Source: an uncultured Collinsella sp. (GTDB lineage Bacteria; Actinomycetota; Coriobacteriia; Coriobacteriales; Coriobacteriaceae). From it: a stretch of DNA of 35,558 nucleotides. The notes below the pieces were generated by a model. That model ran no database searches. It worked only from the letters and a program-made list of their open reading frames with translations, and was not told where the DNA came from. Of this stretch, positions 23,314 to 31,037 are shown one piece after another. Position 1 is the stretch's first letter. Every line of letters starts with the position of its first letter. Location of the stretch: NCBI GenBank assembly GCA_900768265.1, contig CAAGCF010000027.1, positions 1-35,558 of the forward strand. The letters are read 5' to 3'. The position numbers were made by a program, and so were the translations under genes.

Positions 23314-23430
23314 GTTTGTCCTCCGTTACGTAAATAGTTCAATCAACGACAAAGGCTACCACGCCCGCCGAAGGCGAGGCTTTGCTTCAGCGAAATCCCA
23401 CCAGACAAAAGCACGGCCGCGGCAGAGCGA

Positions 23431-23508
23431 GCCGCCGGAACAGAAGAAACCCCCGCGCGACCTTTGCGAAGCAAGGGGGAGCGCAGGGGTTTCTTCTGTT
23501 CCGGCGGC
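23431..23508. repeat. 28-bp inverted repeat between pth and prs
   Basis: Positions 23431-23458 (GCCGCCGGAACAGAAGAAAC then CCCCGCGC) pair with 23481-23508 at 27 of 28 positions. The loop can form a further 7-bp stem (CCTTTGC with GCAAGGG). It lies 28 nt beyond the prs stop (minus strand) and may end that transcript, although no T-run follows. The remainder of the 223-nt gap shows only a short CGCCTTCGGCG-type hairpin near 23367. Confidence 0.88.
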
Positions 23509-23536
23509 GATGCGCCGGGTTGCAAGGACGATGCGA

Positions 23537-24523
23537 CTACAGCGCGAAGTCGCCGCCGACGAGCGTGGAGACGGGCTCCTCGTGGTAAACGGCGGAGATG
23601 GCCTGAGCGAACTCCTCGGCGACCGAGATGGTCTTGATCTTGCCGCCGACCTCGACGGGAATGGCGTCGGTGACGACGCACTCGACGATGGGGGCGTCGT
23701 TCAGGCGCTCGATGGCCGGACCGGAGAAGATGCCGTGGGTGGCGCAGACGTAGATGTCGCCAGCGCCCATAGCCTTGAGCTCCTTGACGTTGGCGCACAG
23801 GGTGCCAGCGGTGTCGATCATGTCGTCATTGATGACGCAGGTCTTGCCCTTGATGTCACCGATGATGCCCATGACCTCGGCGGCGTTGTGGCGCGGACGG
23901 CCCTTGTGGGCGATGGCCAGGTCGCAGCCGAGCATGTCGGACAGCTTCTTGGCGGCCTTGGCACGACCCACGTCGGGGGAGACGACAACCAGGTTGTCGG
24001 TGTCGAAGTTCATGGCGTTGTAGTACTGGCCAAACAGCGGCAGTGCGGACAGGTGGTTGACCGGGATATCAAAGAAGCCCTGGATCTGACCCTGGTGCAG
24101 GTCGAGGGTGATGATGCGGTCGACGCCGGCGCGCTCGAGCAGGTTGGCGACGAGGCGGGCGGTGATGGGCTCGCGCGGGCCGGCCTTGCGGTCCTGGCGG
24201 GCATAGCCGTAGTGGGTGATAACGGCTGTGATGGAGCGGGCGGATGCACGCTTGGCAGCGTCGGTGGCGATGAGCAGCTCCATGAGCATGTCATTGACGT
24301 TGCCGCCGGCCACGGACTGAATCAGGAAGACGTCGGCGCCGCGGACGGTCTCGTCGTAGCGGGCGTAAATCTCACCATTGGCGAACTGCTTTAGCGTAAG
24401 GCCCGAAAGCTCGACCCCAAGGTACTCAGCGATCTTCTGAGCGAGGGGACGGTTGGAGGAACCGGAATACACGCGGATGGACTTGCGCATATTCTCCGAC
24501 TTCTCGGGATCATTAATCGGCAT
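23537..24523 (-). CDS. prs: Ribose-phosphate pyrophosphokinase
   Basis: This enzyme makes PRPP from ribose 5-phosphate and ATP, feeding purine, pyrimidine, His, Trp and NAD synthesis. The 328-aa protein shows YSGSSNRPLAQKIAEYLG, FANGEIYARYDETVRG, HYGYARQDRK, DLHQGQIQGFFDIPVNHL (divalent metal/ATP site), VSPDVGRAKAAKKLSD and the PRPP loop NDDMIDTAGTL. The ATG at 24523 follows GGAGAAGGG. A TACAAT -10 box lies 44 nt upstream. The product also serves the purine operon at the start of the window. Confidence 0.96.
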   Translation of the reverse strand: MPINDPEKSENMRKSIRVYSGSSNRPLAQKIAEYLGVELSGLTLKQFANGEIYARYDETVRGADVFLIQSVAGGNVNDMLMELLIATDAAKRASARSITAVITHYGYARQDRKAGPREPITARLVANLLERAGVDRIITLDLHQGQIQGFFDIPVNHLSALPLFGQYYNAMNFDTDNLVVVSPDVGRAKAAKKLSDMLGCDLAIAHKGRPRHNAAEVMGIIGDIKGKTCVINDDMIDTAGTLCANVKELKAMGAGDIYVCATHGIFSGPAIERLNDAPIVECVVTDAIPVEVGGKIKTISVAEEFAQAISAVYHEEPVSTLVGGDFAL

Positions 24524-24567
24524 TACCCTTCTCCTTTATATCGAATGCCATATAGATGCCTTGTTGC

Positions 24568-24573
24568 ATTGTA
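24568..24573 (-). promoter_or_regulatory. Candidate -10 box (TACAAT) of prs
   Basis: TACAAT on the minus strand lies 44 nt before the prs ATG. A dyad TTATC-N7-GATAA (24589-24605) sits just upstream of it. No standard -35 is seen. Confidence 0.45.
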
Positions 24574-24665
24574 ACCGCGCGACGGGGTTTATCGAGTCTT
24601 GATAACGTCTTTACCGTCAACGGACACGAACCGACCACTCATCCGGTCGCGCAGGTCACAATAGA

Positions 24666-24699
24666 AAAAGGAGCCATCCCCATGGGAACAGCTCCTTTT
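24666..24699 (-). terminator. Terminator of glmU (minus strand)
   Basis: AAAAGGAGC (24666-24674) pairs with GCTCCTTTT (24691-24699). On the minus strand the stem is followed by T residues (CTCCTTTTTCTATT). It starts 15 nt after the glmU stop and separates glmU from prs. Confidence 0.85.
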
Positions 24700-24714
24700 G
24701 TGCTTGGTAAAACG

Positions 24715-26127
24715 TTATACCTCGTCGTCCTCGTGCAGACGGCGGCGATAATCGGCGGCCCAGCCCTCAATATTTACCTGACGGGCGCGGCCCAGGCCGA
24801 GTGCGTCAGCCGGGACCGGCTCGGTGATGACGGAGCCGGCGGCCACGAGCGCGCCGTCGCCGATCTGGGCGGGTGCGACCATCATGGTGTCGGAGCCAAT
24901 GAAGGCGTCCTTGCCGATGACGGTCTTGTGCTTGTGGACGCCGTCGTAGTTGCAGGTGATGGAGCCAGCGCCCACGTTGACGCCGGAGCCCATGGTGGTG
25001 TCGCCGATGTAGGACAGGTGCGGCACCTTGGAGCCCTCGCCGATCGTGGACTTCTTGATCTCCACGTGCGTGCCGGCCTTGGATCCGTCGAGCATGTGGG
25101 TGCCCGGGCGCAGGTAAGCGCGCGGGCCACAGTCGACGCCGTTCTCGATGACGGCCTCGATGGCGATGGTCTCATCGATGGTGCAGCCGCTGCCGACGGT
25201 GGTGTCGGTGAGACGGCTGTTGGGGCCGAGCTGGCACTCCTCGCCCACGGTGACGTGGCCGATCAGGTGCGTCTGCGGCCACACGACGGTGTCGCGGCCG
25301 ATGGTGGCGTCGGGGCCGATCCAGGCCTGCGTGGGGTCGATGAACGTGACGCCCTCGGCCATCCAGTGCTCGTTGATGCGGTCGCGCGCGATGGCGGTGA
25401 GCTGTGCGAGCTGGATGCGGCTGTTGACGCCCAGGCCGTCGCGGTAGTCGTCGCAGTGGAAGATGGAGACTGCCTGGCCGTGACCCTTGAGGATTTCGAG
25501 CATGTCGGGCAGGTAGTACTCGGACTGCGCGTTGTCGTTGCCGATCTCGTTAATGTGGGCGGCGAGCTGTGCGCCGTCGAAGGCGTAGCAGCCGGCGTTG
25601 CACTCGAGTAGCTCGGCGGCCTGCTCGGGCGTGCAGTCCTTCTGCTCGATGATGCGCTCGATCTGACCATCGGCGCCCAGTTTGATGCGGCCGTAGCCAA
25701 AAGGATCGGGCGGGGTCATGGTCATGACGGTGCAGGCGAGCTCGCCGGTGGCGACGGTCTGTGCGAACTTGGCGACGGTGTCGGCGGTGATGAGCGGCAG
25801 GTCGCCGTTGAGCACGACGACGGGGCCTTGCGTGATGCCGCAGGCCTCGAGCGCGACCTTGACGGCGTGGCCGGTGCCCAGGCGCTCGGTCTGCTCGACG
25901 CACTCGACCTTGGTGGCGCTGTTGGCGTAGGCGCCATCGATGAGGGCACGCATTTCGTCGGTGTGGCTGCCGATGACGACCACGACGCGGCTGCAGCCGG
26001 CCTTGATGGTGGCGTCGACGATCCACTGAACCATGGGCTTGCCCAGGATCTTGTGCGAAACCTTGCAGTGGTTCGACTTCATGCGGGTGCCCTCGCCGGC
26101 GGCGAGGATAATTGCGGTTGCGTCCAT
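24715..26127 (-). CDS. glmU: Bifunctional UDP-GlcNAc pyrophosphorylase / GlcN-1-P acetyltransferase
   Basis: This cytosolic enzyme makes UDP-GlcNAc for peptidoglycan. The protein is 470 aa. The N-terminal uridyltransferase has LAAGEGTRMKS, LGKPMVQWIVDA, LNGDLPLI and EYYLPDML. The C-terminal left-handed beta helix shows hexapeptide repeats (IGPDATIGRDTVVWP, GVNVGAGSITCNYDG, VIGKDAFIGSDTMMVAPAQI) carrying the acetyltransferase residues. The ATG at 26127 follows AGGAGATC; a longer reading to 26352 has no homology. It lies immediately upstream of prs with a terminator between, the classic glmU-prs neighbourhood. Confidence 0.96.
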   Translation of the reverse strand: MDATAIILAAGEGTRMKSNHCKVSHKILGKPMVQWIVDATIKAGCSRVVVVIGSHTDEMRALIDGAYANSATKVECVEQTERLGTGHAVKVALEACGITQGPVVVLNGDLPLITADTVAKFAQTVATGELACTVMTMTPPDPFGYGRIKLGADGQIERIIEQKDCTPEQAAELLECNAGCYAFDGAQLAAHINEIGNDNAQSEYYLPDMLEILKGHGQAVSIFHCDDYRDGLGVNSRIQLAQLTAIARDRINEHWMAEGVTFIDPTQAWIGPDATIGRDTVVWPQTHLIGHVTVGEECQLGPNSRLTDTTVGSGCTIDETIAIEAVIENGVDCGPRAYLRPGTHMLDGSKAGTHVEIKKSTIGEGSKVPHLSYIGDTTMGSGVNVGAGSITCNYDGVHKHKTVIGKDAFIGSDTMMVAPAQIGDGALVAAGSVITEPVPADALGLGRARQVNIEGWAADYRRRLHEDDEV

Positions 26128-26317
26128 GTGATCTCCTGTTACGTTATAGAGACGTGTGTTTGGAAACGATACACGGCGCAACATGATACCGCAGGCATAT
26201 GATGAGCGCGTAACGATTGGTTTGCGGCGGTTGAGGCTTGCGCCGCCGTCGTGGCGTTTGCGCTGGTTGTGTATGGCGGCGGCGCTGCGGCGTTGACGTT
26301 TGAGCGAGGGGATGGGG

Positions 26318-27211
26318 GTGCCCGTGGATATCATGCGAGAGGAACCGGGCAACGAACCCGTCGCGGCATTCTCGATGTCGCATCCGGCGGTGCCGGCACT
26401 CTACATGGTGCTGACGTTGGGGCTCACTATGTTCTCGATGCAACCGGTGCTGATCGCGCTGTCGCTCGCGGGCGGGTTGGCGTATGGATTTGCGACGCGC
26501 GGGGCTGCCCGCACGTTGGGCGCGCTTCGCTGGCAGCTGCCGGTGATTTTGATCATTGCACTGGTCAACCCGCTGTTTAGTGCATCGGGCTCGACGGAGC
26601 TGTTTCGTATTGGCATGCGCGTGGTGTATTTGGAGAGCATGATGTACGGCCTGTGCATGGGCGGGCTGTTTGTGGCGAGCGTGCTGTGGTTTGAGGCCGC
26701 GGCGTCGATACTCGAATACGACAAGGTGCTCGCGCTGTTGGGCAACGCCGCGCCGGTGATCGCGCTCATGATCTCGATGTGCATGCGGCTTATCCCACAG
26801 TTTTTGCGCCGCGGCCGCACGGTGCTGGCGGTGCAGGACGCGATTGATGTGCCGGGCCGCGCGCCGGCCGACCCCGTGCGTTCGCGCCTGCGGGCGTCGA
26901 GCGTGTTGATGGGCTGGGGCATGGAAGATTCGCTTGAGCGCGCGGATGCCATGCGCTCGCGCGGGTGGGGTGCTGCGTCGCGCCGTACGACGTATGCGCG
27001 GTATCGGCTGGCGCGCGGCGATGCTGCCGCGCTGGTTGGACTTGCGGTGTTTGGTGCCGCCGCGGTGGCGGTGGCGTGGACCGCGACGACGCAGTATTCG
27101 TTTTATCCGCAGCTCTCGGTGCCCGCGCCGTGGCTGGGCTATGTCGTGTATGCTGCCTGGATGGTGCTGCCCTGCGTGTTGCATGCGATTGACGAGAAGA
27201 GGTTCGGCTGA
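26318..27211 (+). CDS. ECF transporter transmembrane (T) component
   Basis: This is the integral membrane scaffold (about 297 aa) of an energy-coupling-factor vitamin/metal importer. It has several hydrophobic segments (YMVLTLGLTMFSMQPVLIAL, LPVILIIALVNPLF, YVVYAAWMVLPCVL). The EcfT coupling helices show MRLIPQFLRRGRTVL and DAMRSRGWGA, equivalent to the family's Ala-Arg-Gly motifs that contact the ATPases. The start is uncertain. GTG 26318 has GAGGGGA 5 nt upstream, while TTG 26300, ATG 26312 and ATG 26333 are also in frame. The stop overlaps the next start (TGATG). It opens the T, A-A, S operon. Confidence 0.85.
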   Translation: MPVDIMREEPGNEPVAAFSMSHPAVPALYMVLTLGLTMFSMQPVLIALSLAGGLAYGFATRGAARTLGALRWQLPVILIIALVNPLFSASGSTELFRIGMRVVYLESMMYGLCMGGLFVASVLWFEAAASILEYDKVLALLGNAAPVIALMISMCMRLIPQFLRRGRTVLAVQDAIDVPGRAPADPVRSRLRASSVLMGWGMEDSLERADAMRSRGWGAASRRTTYARYRLARGDAAALVGLAVFGAAAVAVAWTATTQYSFYPQLSVPAPWLGYVVYAAWMVLPCVLHAIDEKRFG

Positions 27212-28854
27212 TGGCTCGGTTGGATAGGGGCCCGGTGTCGGGTGCGGCGTGCGGCCCGGATATGCCGGCGATTGAGGTGCGGAGCCTGAGCTTTGCCTAC
27301 CCCGGGGCTGATGCTGCGGTGCTCGAGGGGCTCGACTGGTCTGTTCCCCAAGGTGCATTTGCGCTGCTTGTTGGCGGTACCGGATCGGGTAAGTCGACGC
27401 TGCTGTCGCTGCTCAAGCCCGAGATCGCTCCGGCGGGCGAGCGCACCGGCGATGCGCGCGTGCTGGGCGAGAACGTTGCCGACATGGACGTGCGCGCGTC
27501 TGCGGAGTGCGTGGGCTACGTGTTCCAGGATCCCGAGAACCAGATTGTGTGCGAGACCGTGTGGCACGAGATGGCGTTTGGCCTGGAAAACTTGGGGCTA
27601 GCGCGTGACGAGATGCGTCGTCGTGTGGCCGAGACCAGCTATTTCTTTGGTCTGGAGGACTGGCTTCATCGCGATACCGATACGCTTTCGGGTGGTCGCA
27701 AACAGCTGCTGTCGCTTGCCGCCGTCCTGGCACTGCGCCCGTGCGTGCTGTTGCTCGATGAGCCCACGTCTCAGCTCGATCCCGTTGCCGAGAAGAATTT
27801 TCTGCACGCGCTGTTTCGCGTGAACCGTGAGCTGGGCTGCACGGTTGTTGTGGCTACGCATCAACCGCGGCCGATGCTCGAGTATGCGACGTGTGCGTAC
27901 CGGATTGAGGGCGGTCGCGTGCGCGAAGTGGCGGATATGGCTTCTTTGGGACGCCGAGAATCGCTGTTTTCCGATGACATGTTGGGGTGGGGTACCATCC
28001 GATGTGCAAAAAACGGAGTATTCAGCAGGCGTGAGGACAATTTGGGCTCTCTGGAGCCGCCCGGGGACGTATCGAGCGCGAAAAAAAGTTTGGAATTGGA
28101 CAAATCGTCCGAATTTGTGGCACAAACGTCGCTCGAGAACGGCTCGGAAGCCTTCCCGAGTACGGATGGAAGCAGAATACTCCAAAAAATGCACGACGGG
28201 TCGGCTACCACCCTGTCGGAAGGCTGGTTTCGCTACGATCGCGTTGGCGGCTGGGTGCTGCGCGGGCTCGATGTGACGTTTTCAGCCGGCGCGGTGCATG
28301 CGGTCGTGGGCGGAAACGGCTGCGGCAAGTCGACGATGCTCTCGGTGCTGGCCAAGACGGCTAAGCTGCAGCGTGGCCGCATGGTGCGCGGGGCGGCCTC
28401 GGCTGCGCTGCTGCCACAGAATCCCAAGGCATTGCTGGTCGCCGAAACGGTGCGCGACGAGCTGATGGAATGGGCTTCGGCCTGCGGATACAACGAGGCC
28501 GCAGCACGGGAGCAGACAGCGCGCCTGGGCCTGGCGGGCTTGGAGGCGCGTCACCCGTACGATCTTTCGGGCGGTCAGCGCCAGCTGCTTGCGTTGGCAA
28601 AGCTGCTGTTGATTGGTCCGGAGCTGCTACTGCTTGATGAGCCCACCAAGGGTTTGGACTTGGCCAGCCGCCGCATCATCGCTCGCGCCCTGCGTGACCA
28701 TGCAAATGCCGGCGGTACCGTCATCATGGCCACGCACGACTTAGACTTTGCCGAGCAGGTGTCCGACGACGTCGCCATGATGTTCGACGGCGAGATCGCC
28801 TGCATGGAGCCTCCGGCGGATTTCTTTGCCGACAACGTGTTTTACAGGGCGTGA
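27211..28854 (+). CDS. Fused double ECF transporter ATPase (EcfA1-EcfA2 in one chain)
   Basis: The 547-aa protein carries two complete ABC ATPase domains. The first has Walker A GGTGSGKST (about residue 55), Q-loop YVFQDPENQIV, signature LSGGRKQLLSLAA, Walker B LLLDEPTSQLDP and VVATHQ. The second has GGNGCGKST (about 367), LPQNPKALLVAETV, LSGGQRQLLALAK, LLLDEPTKGLDL and MATHDLDF. Most ECF systems use two separate ATPases. The linker (about residues 262-335) is AT-richer than the rest, of low complexity, and bounded by an inverted repeat (28004-28194). The ATG overlaps the stop of the T-component gene. Confidence 0.93.
   Translation: MARLDRGPVSGAACGPDMPAIEVRSLSFAYPGADAAVLEGLDWSVPQGAFALLVGGTGSGKSTLLSLLKPEIAPAGERTGDARVLGENVADMDVRASAECVGYVFQDPENQIVCETVWHEMAFGLENLGLARDEMRRRVAETSYFFGLEDWLHRDTDTLSGGRKQLLSLAAVLALRPCVLLLDEPTSQLDPVAEKNFLHALFRVNRELGCTVVVATHQPRPMLEYATCAYRIEGGRVREVADMASLGRRESLFSDDMLGWGTIRCAKNGVFSRREDNLGSLEPPGDVSSAKKSLELDKSSEFVAQTSLENGSEAFPSTDGSRILQKMHDGSATTLSEGWFRYDRVGGWVLRGLDVTFSAGAVHAVVGGNGCGKSTMLSVLAKTAKLQRGRMVRGAASAALLPQNPKALLVAETVRDELMEWASACGYNEAAAREQTARLGLAGLEARHPYDLSGGQRQLLALAKLLLIGPELLLLDEPTKGLDLASRRIIARALRDHANAGGTVIMATHDLDFAEQVSDDVAMMFDGEIACMEPPADFFADNVFYRA
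28004..28194. repeat. Inverted-repeat-bounded segment inside the ECF ATPase linker
   Basis: The left end GTGCAAAAAACGGAGTATTC (28004-28023) matches the reverse complement of the right end (28175-28194). The shared parts are GTGCA, six spacer bases (AAAAAC versus TTTTTT) and GGAGTATTC. The 191-nt span encodes residues 265-328, between the two ATPase domains. Codon use is AT-richer than the flanks. It looks like a small inserted element tolerated in frame in a flexible linker, or a pair of protein-binding sites. Confidence 0.65.
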
Positions 28855-28858
28855 TGGG

Positions 28859-29572
28859 ATGACGGATCATCGCGCATCGCGCCTACTCACAAAAATGGAG
28901 ATTCCGCTGTTGTTGGCGGTGCCGGCAGTGATGACTGCGGCGTTGTTGGCGGGCATTGAGCAGGCGGCGCTTGCCATGCTGGTTGTAGTGGCGCTCGTGC
29001 TCGCACTGTTCTTTGCGGGCTATGAGACATCACGTCCAGGCCTGCGCCAGATCATGCCCACGCTAGTGCTGGCGGCGCTGGCCGCGGCGGGCCGCATCCT
29101 GTTTGGGCCCATTCCCGATTTTAAGCCCGTGAGCGCTATCGCCATTATCGCGGGTGCGACACTTGGCCGTCGCAATGGTTTTATGGTCGGCGCGTTGGCA
29201 GCGCTGACCAGCAATTTCTTTTTTGGGCAGGGCATGTGGACGCCGTGGCAGATGTATGCCTGGGGTCTGGTGGGCTATATCGGTGGCGCGCTGGCGCATG
29301 CGGGCGCGTTTGACCGCGCCGATGGAACCGTGCGAATGCCGGCGCTGTTGGCGTATGGCTTTGCCTCGGGCTTGCTGTATGGTGTCGTAATCAACGCGTA
29401 TGACATCATCGGTTTTGTGCAGCCGCTCACCTGGGCAGGCGCCATAGCGCGTCTTGCCACCGCCGTACCGTTCGATATCACGCACGGACTCGCGACCTGC
29501 GTGTTTTTGGCCGCTCTGTACAAGCCCTGGTGTCGCCGCATCAACCGCGTCGTCGTGAAGTACGGGCTGTAG
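28859..29572 (+). CDS. ECF transporter substrate-binding (S) component
   Basis: This is a 237-aa membrane protein with about six hydrophobic segments that binds the vitamin-type substrate. Visible motifs are GRILFGPIPDFKPVSAIAII, GRRNGFMVGALAALTSNFFF and GQGMWTPWQMYAWGLVGYIG, typical of vitamin and cobalamin-related S components. The substrate cannot be assigned from sequence alone and no riboswitch is visible upstream. The ATG at 28859 lies 5 nt after the ATPase stop with GGGCGTGATGGG upstream. A dedicated T and A pair in the same operon makes this a group I ECF system. Confidence 0.87.
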   Translation: MTDHRASRLLTKMEIPLLLAVPAVMTAALLAGIEQAALAMLVVVALVLALFFAGYETSRPGLRQIMPTLVLAALAAAGRILFGPIPDFKPVSAIAIIAGATLGRRNGFMVGALAALTSNFFFGQGMWTPWQMYAWGLVGYIGGALAHAGAFDRADGTVRMPALLAYGFASGLLYGVVINAYDIIGFVQPLTWAGAIARLATAVPFDITHGLATCVFLAALYKPWCRRINRVVVKYGL

Positions 29573-29617
29573 TGGTGGTTGCGCCGAGGCAAGAACCAAT
29601 ACTGTCTTGGTGTTATA

Positions 29618-29773
29618 TCAAAACTATGCCGGTTTACGGGGCTAGATTGGCACAGACAGACCATACCGGCTTTTTTCGAAATGGAGTAAGCCGTTTGCCT
29701 GCGGTTTTATTATTTCGGAATTGCGTATGGTTGGGGGTTTGCGATTTAGCCCCGTAAACCGGCATAGTTTTGA
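29618..29773. repeat. 156-bp imperfect palindrome with perfect 27-bp ends
   Basis: Positions 29618-29644 (TCAAAACTATGCCGGTTTAC then GGGGCTA) are exactly complementary to 29747-29773. Further inward, ACCATAC pairs with GTATGGT and CGAAAT with ATTTCG, so the whole unit folds into one long hairpin. Both strands can be read as a short peptide containing KTMPVYGA, which is an artefact of the palindrome. It lies 46 nt after the ECF S-component gene. Confidence 0.9.
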
Positions 29774-29818
29774 AATGGCCGGTTGATATGACGGGCATCG
29801 TGGCCCTCAAGAGCCAAG

Positions 29819-30100
29819 CTGATCCGTTATCTTCCGTCCCCAGACGTCCTCGGGGAGTCAACTGAACCCGCCCGCTACGAAATCGGCCCATCTACTACGT
29901 TTAGCCTGATACCCCCGACCATGACCGCGTTTTATGAAAAACCGCAGGCTTTCTACCTGCGGTTTTCTTTTTGCGTTGTTCGCCGTGGTTGAGGGTAGTG
30001 GCTTAAACGTAGTAGATGGGCCGATTTCGTAGCGGGCGGGCCGCGTGGATGCCCCCGCGAGGTGAAGATGACCCCTTTTTCTCCGTCCCCAGGGGATCAG
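29819..30100. repeat. 282-bp inverted repeat around a bidirectional terminator
   Basis: A perfect 37-bp arm (29867-29903, starting CCCGCCCGCTACGAAATCGG) matches 30004-30040. The arms extend outward less exactly: both contain TCCGTCCCCAG read on the plus strand (29833-29843 and 30082-30092), and the outer ends are CTGATCC (29819-29825) and GGATCAG (30094-30100). A small terminator hairpin lies at the centre. With the palindrome at 29618 it fills the 533-nt gap between the convergent ECF S-component and xth genes; no gene was seen there. Confidence 0.85.
29938..29970. terminator. Bidirectional terminator between convergent genes
   Basis: AAAACCGCAGG (29938-29948) pairs with CCTGCGGTTTT (29956-29966), followed by CTTTTTG. 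The A-run on the left gives a T-run on the minus strand, so it can serve both the ECF operon and xth. Confidence 0.85.
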
Positions 30101-30105
30101 TTGGG

Positions 30106-30924
30106 CTAGAGCTCCAGGGCGAGGGTGACGGGGCAGTGGTCGCTGCCGAAGATGTCGCCGCGGATGCCGGTGTCGCGTACGTTGCCGGCGATTGCGTCGC
30201 TCACCAGGAAGTAGTCGATGCGCCAGCCTGCGTTGTTCTTGCGAGCATTAAAACGGTAGCTCCACCAGCTGTAGACGCCCTCGACGTTCGGATTTGCCGC
30301 GCGCCAGGTATCGGTAAAACCGGCGTCGAGCAGCTCGGTAAACTTGCCGCGCTCCTCGTCCGAAAAGCCTGCGTTGCCGCGGTTGGACTTGGGGTTCTTA
30401 AGGTCGATCTCCTCGTGTGCCACGTTAAAGTCGCCGCAGGTTACCACGGGTTTGCCGGTCTCGCGCTCGAGCGCGTTCAAAAAGCCGCGGTAGGCATCGT
30501 CCCAGGCCATGCGCACATCGATGCGGGCGAGTTCGTTTTGCGCGTTGGGCGTGTAGACATCCACAAACCAAAACTTGTCGAACTCGAGCGCGCAGACGCG
30601 GCCCTCGGTTGCGGCTTGGGCGACGAGCTCGCCCGCCTCGCCCTCGCCGGCGTAGGGCAGCAGTGCATCGGCGTGCAGCACGCGCAGCGGTTCCTGGCGG
30701 CTAAAGACCGCGGTGCCCGAGTAGCCCTTGCGCTCGGCGTAGCTCCAGGTTTGGTGATAGCCGGCCAGGTCGATATCGACCTGGCCCTCCTGCAGCTTTG
30801 TCTCCTGCAGTGCCAAGATATCAACGTCAAGTTCTTGCGCAATCTGGATAAAGCTCGGGTCCTTTTTGAGCACGGCGCGCAGGCCGTTAACGTTCCACGA
30901 GGCGAAAGTGTAAGTCTGAGGCAT
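30106..30924 (-). CDS. xth: Exodeoxyribonuclease III (AP endonuclease family)
   Basis: This 272-aa DNA repair nuclease acts on abasic sites and 3' ends. Motifs of the exonuclease-endonuclease-phosphatase fold are in order: SWNVNGLRAVL, LALQETKL (metal-binding Glu), DVYTPNA, CGDFNVAHEEIDL, GWRIDYFLVSD and FGSDHCPVTL (catalytic His). The ATG at 30924 follows AAAGGACACC. The length is typical. It converges with the ECF operon and is divergent from the sirtuin gene. Confidence 0.95.
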   Translation of the reverse strand: MPQTYTFASWNVNGLRAVLKKDPSFIQIAQELDVDILALQETKLQEGQVDIDLAGYHQTWSYAERKGYSGTAVFSRQEPLRVLHADALLPYAGEGEAGELVAQAATEGRVCALEFDKFWFVDVYTPNAQNELARIDVRMAWDDAYRGFLNALERETGKPVVTCGDFNVAHEEIDLKNPKSNRGNAGFSDEERGKFTELLDAGFTDTWRAANPNVEGVYSWWSYRFNARKNNAGWRIDYFLVSDAIAGNVRDTGIRGDIFGSDHCPVTLALEL

Positions 30925-31007
30925 GGTGTCCTTTCGACGGGGTTGGCAGGCTTAAGATTAACGCAACTAGAGCGGGGCGGAGTCCGCGAGTGATAGTGCG
31001 AACGCCG

Positions 31008-31028
31008 CCGTCCCGGAGACACGGACGG
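31008..31028 (+). promoter_or_regulatory. Small hairpin touching the sirtuin ribosome binding site
   Basis: CCGTCC (31008-31013) pairs with GGACGG (31023-31028). The right arm overlaps the first bases of GGAGGAC, the ribosome binding site of the sirtuin gene (ATG 31038). It could modulate translation; it is short and may be fortuitous. Confidence 0.35.
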
Positions 31029-31037
31029 AGGACATAT

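Noticed and set aside
23343..23798. Minus-strand frame across the pth-prs gap with the reading PEQKKP and GVSSVP
   Set aside because: It overlaps prs out of frame and its middle is the 28-bp inverted repeat; it is not credible as a protein.
24556..25611. Plus-strand frame of 351 codons opposite glmU
   Set aside because: It is antisense to the clear glmU beta-helix region; Val/Asp/Gly-rich shadow composition.
26128..26317. Possible cobalamin or other vitamin riboswitch before the ECF operon
   Set aside because: I see only a short GCGGCG/CGCCGC stem and a GC-rich leader; none of the conserved riboswitch boxes is recognisable.
29634..29891. Small frames containing KTMPVYGA or MGRFRSGR in the gap between the ECF S-component gene and xth
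   Set aside because: The same words appear on both strands because the DNA is palindromic. There is no ribosome binding site, so they are not taken as genes.
30016..30993. Plus-strand frame starting MGRFRSGR opposite xth
   Set aside because: Its start lies in the inverted repeat and the rest is antisense to exonuclease III.
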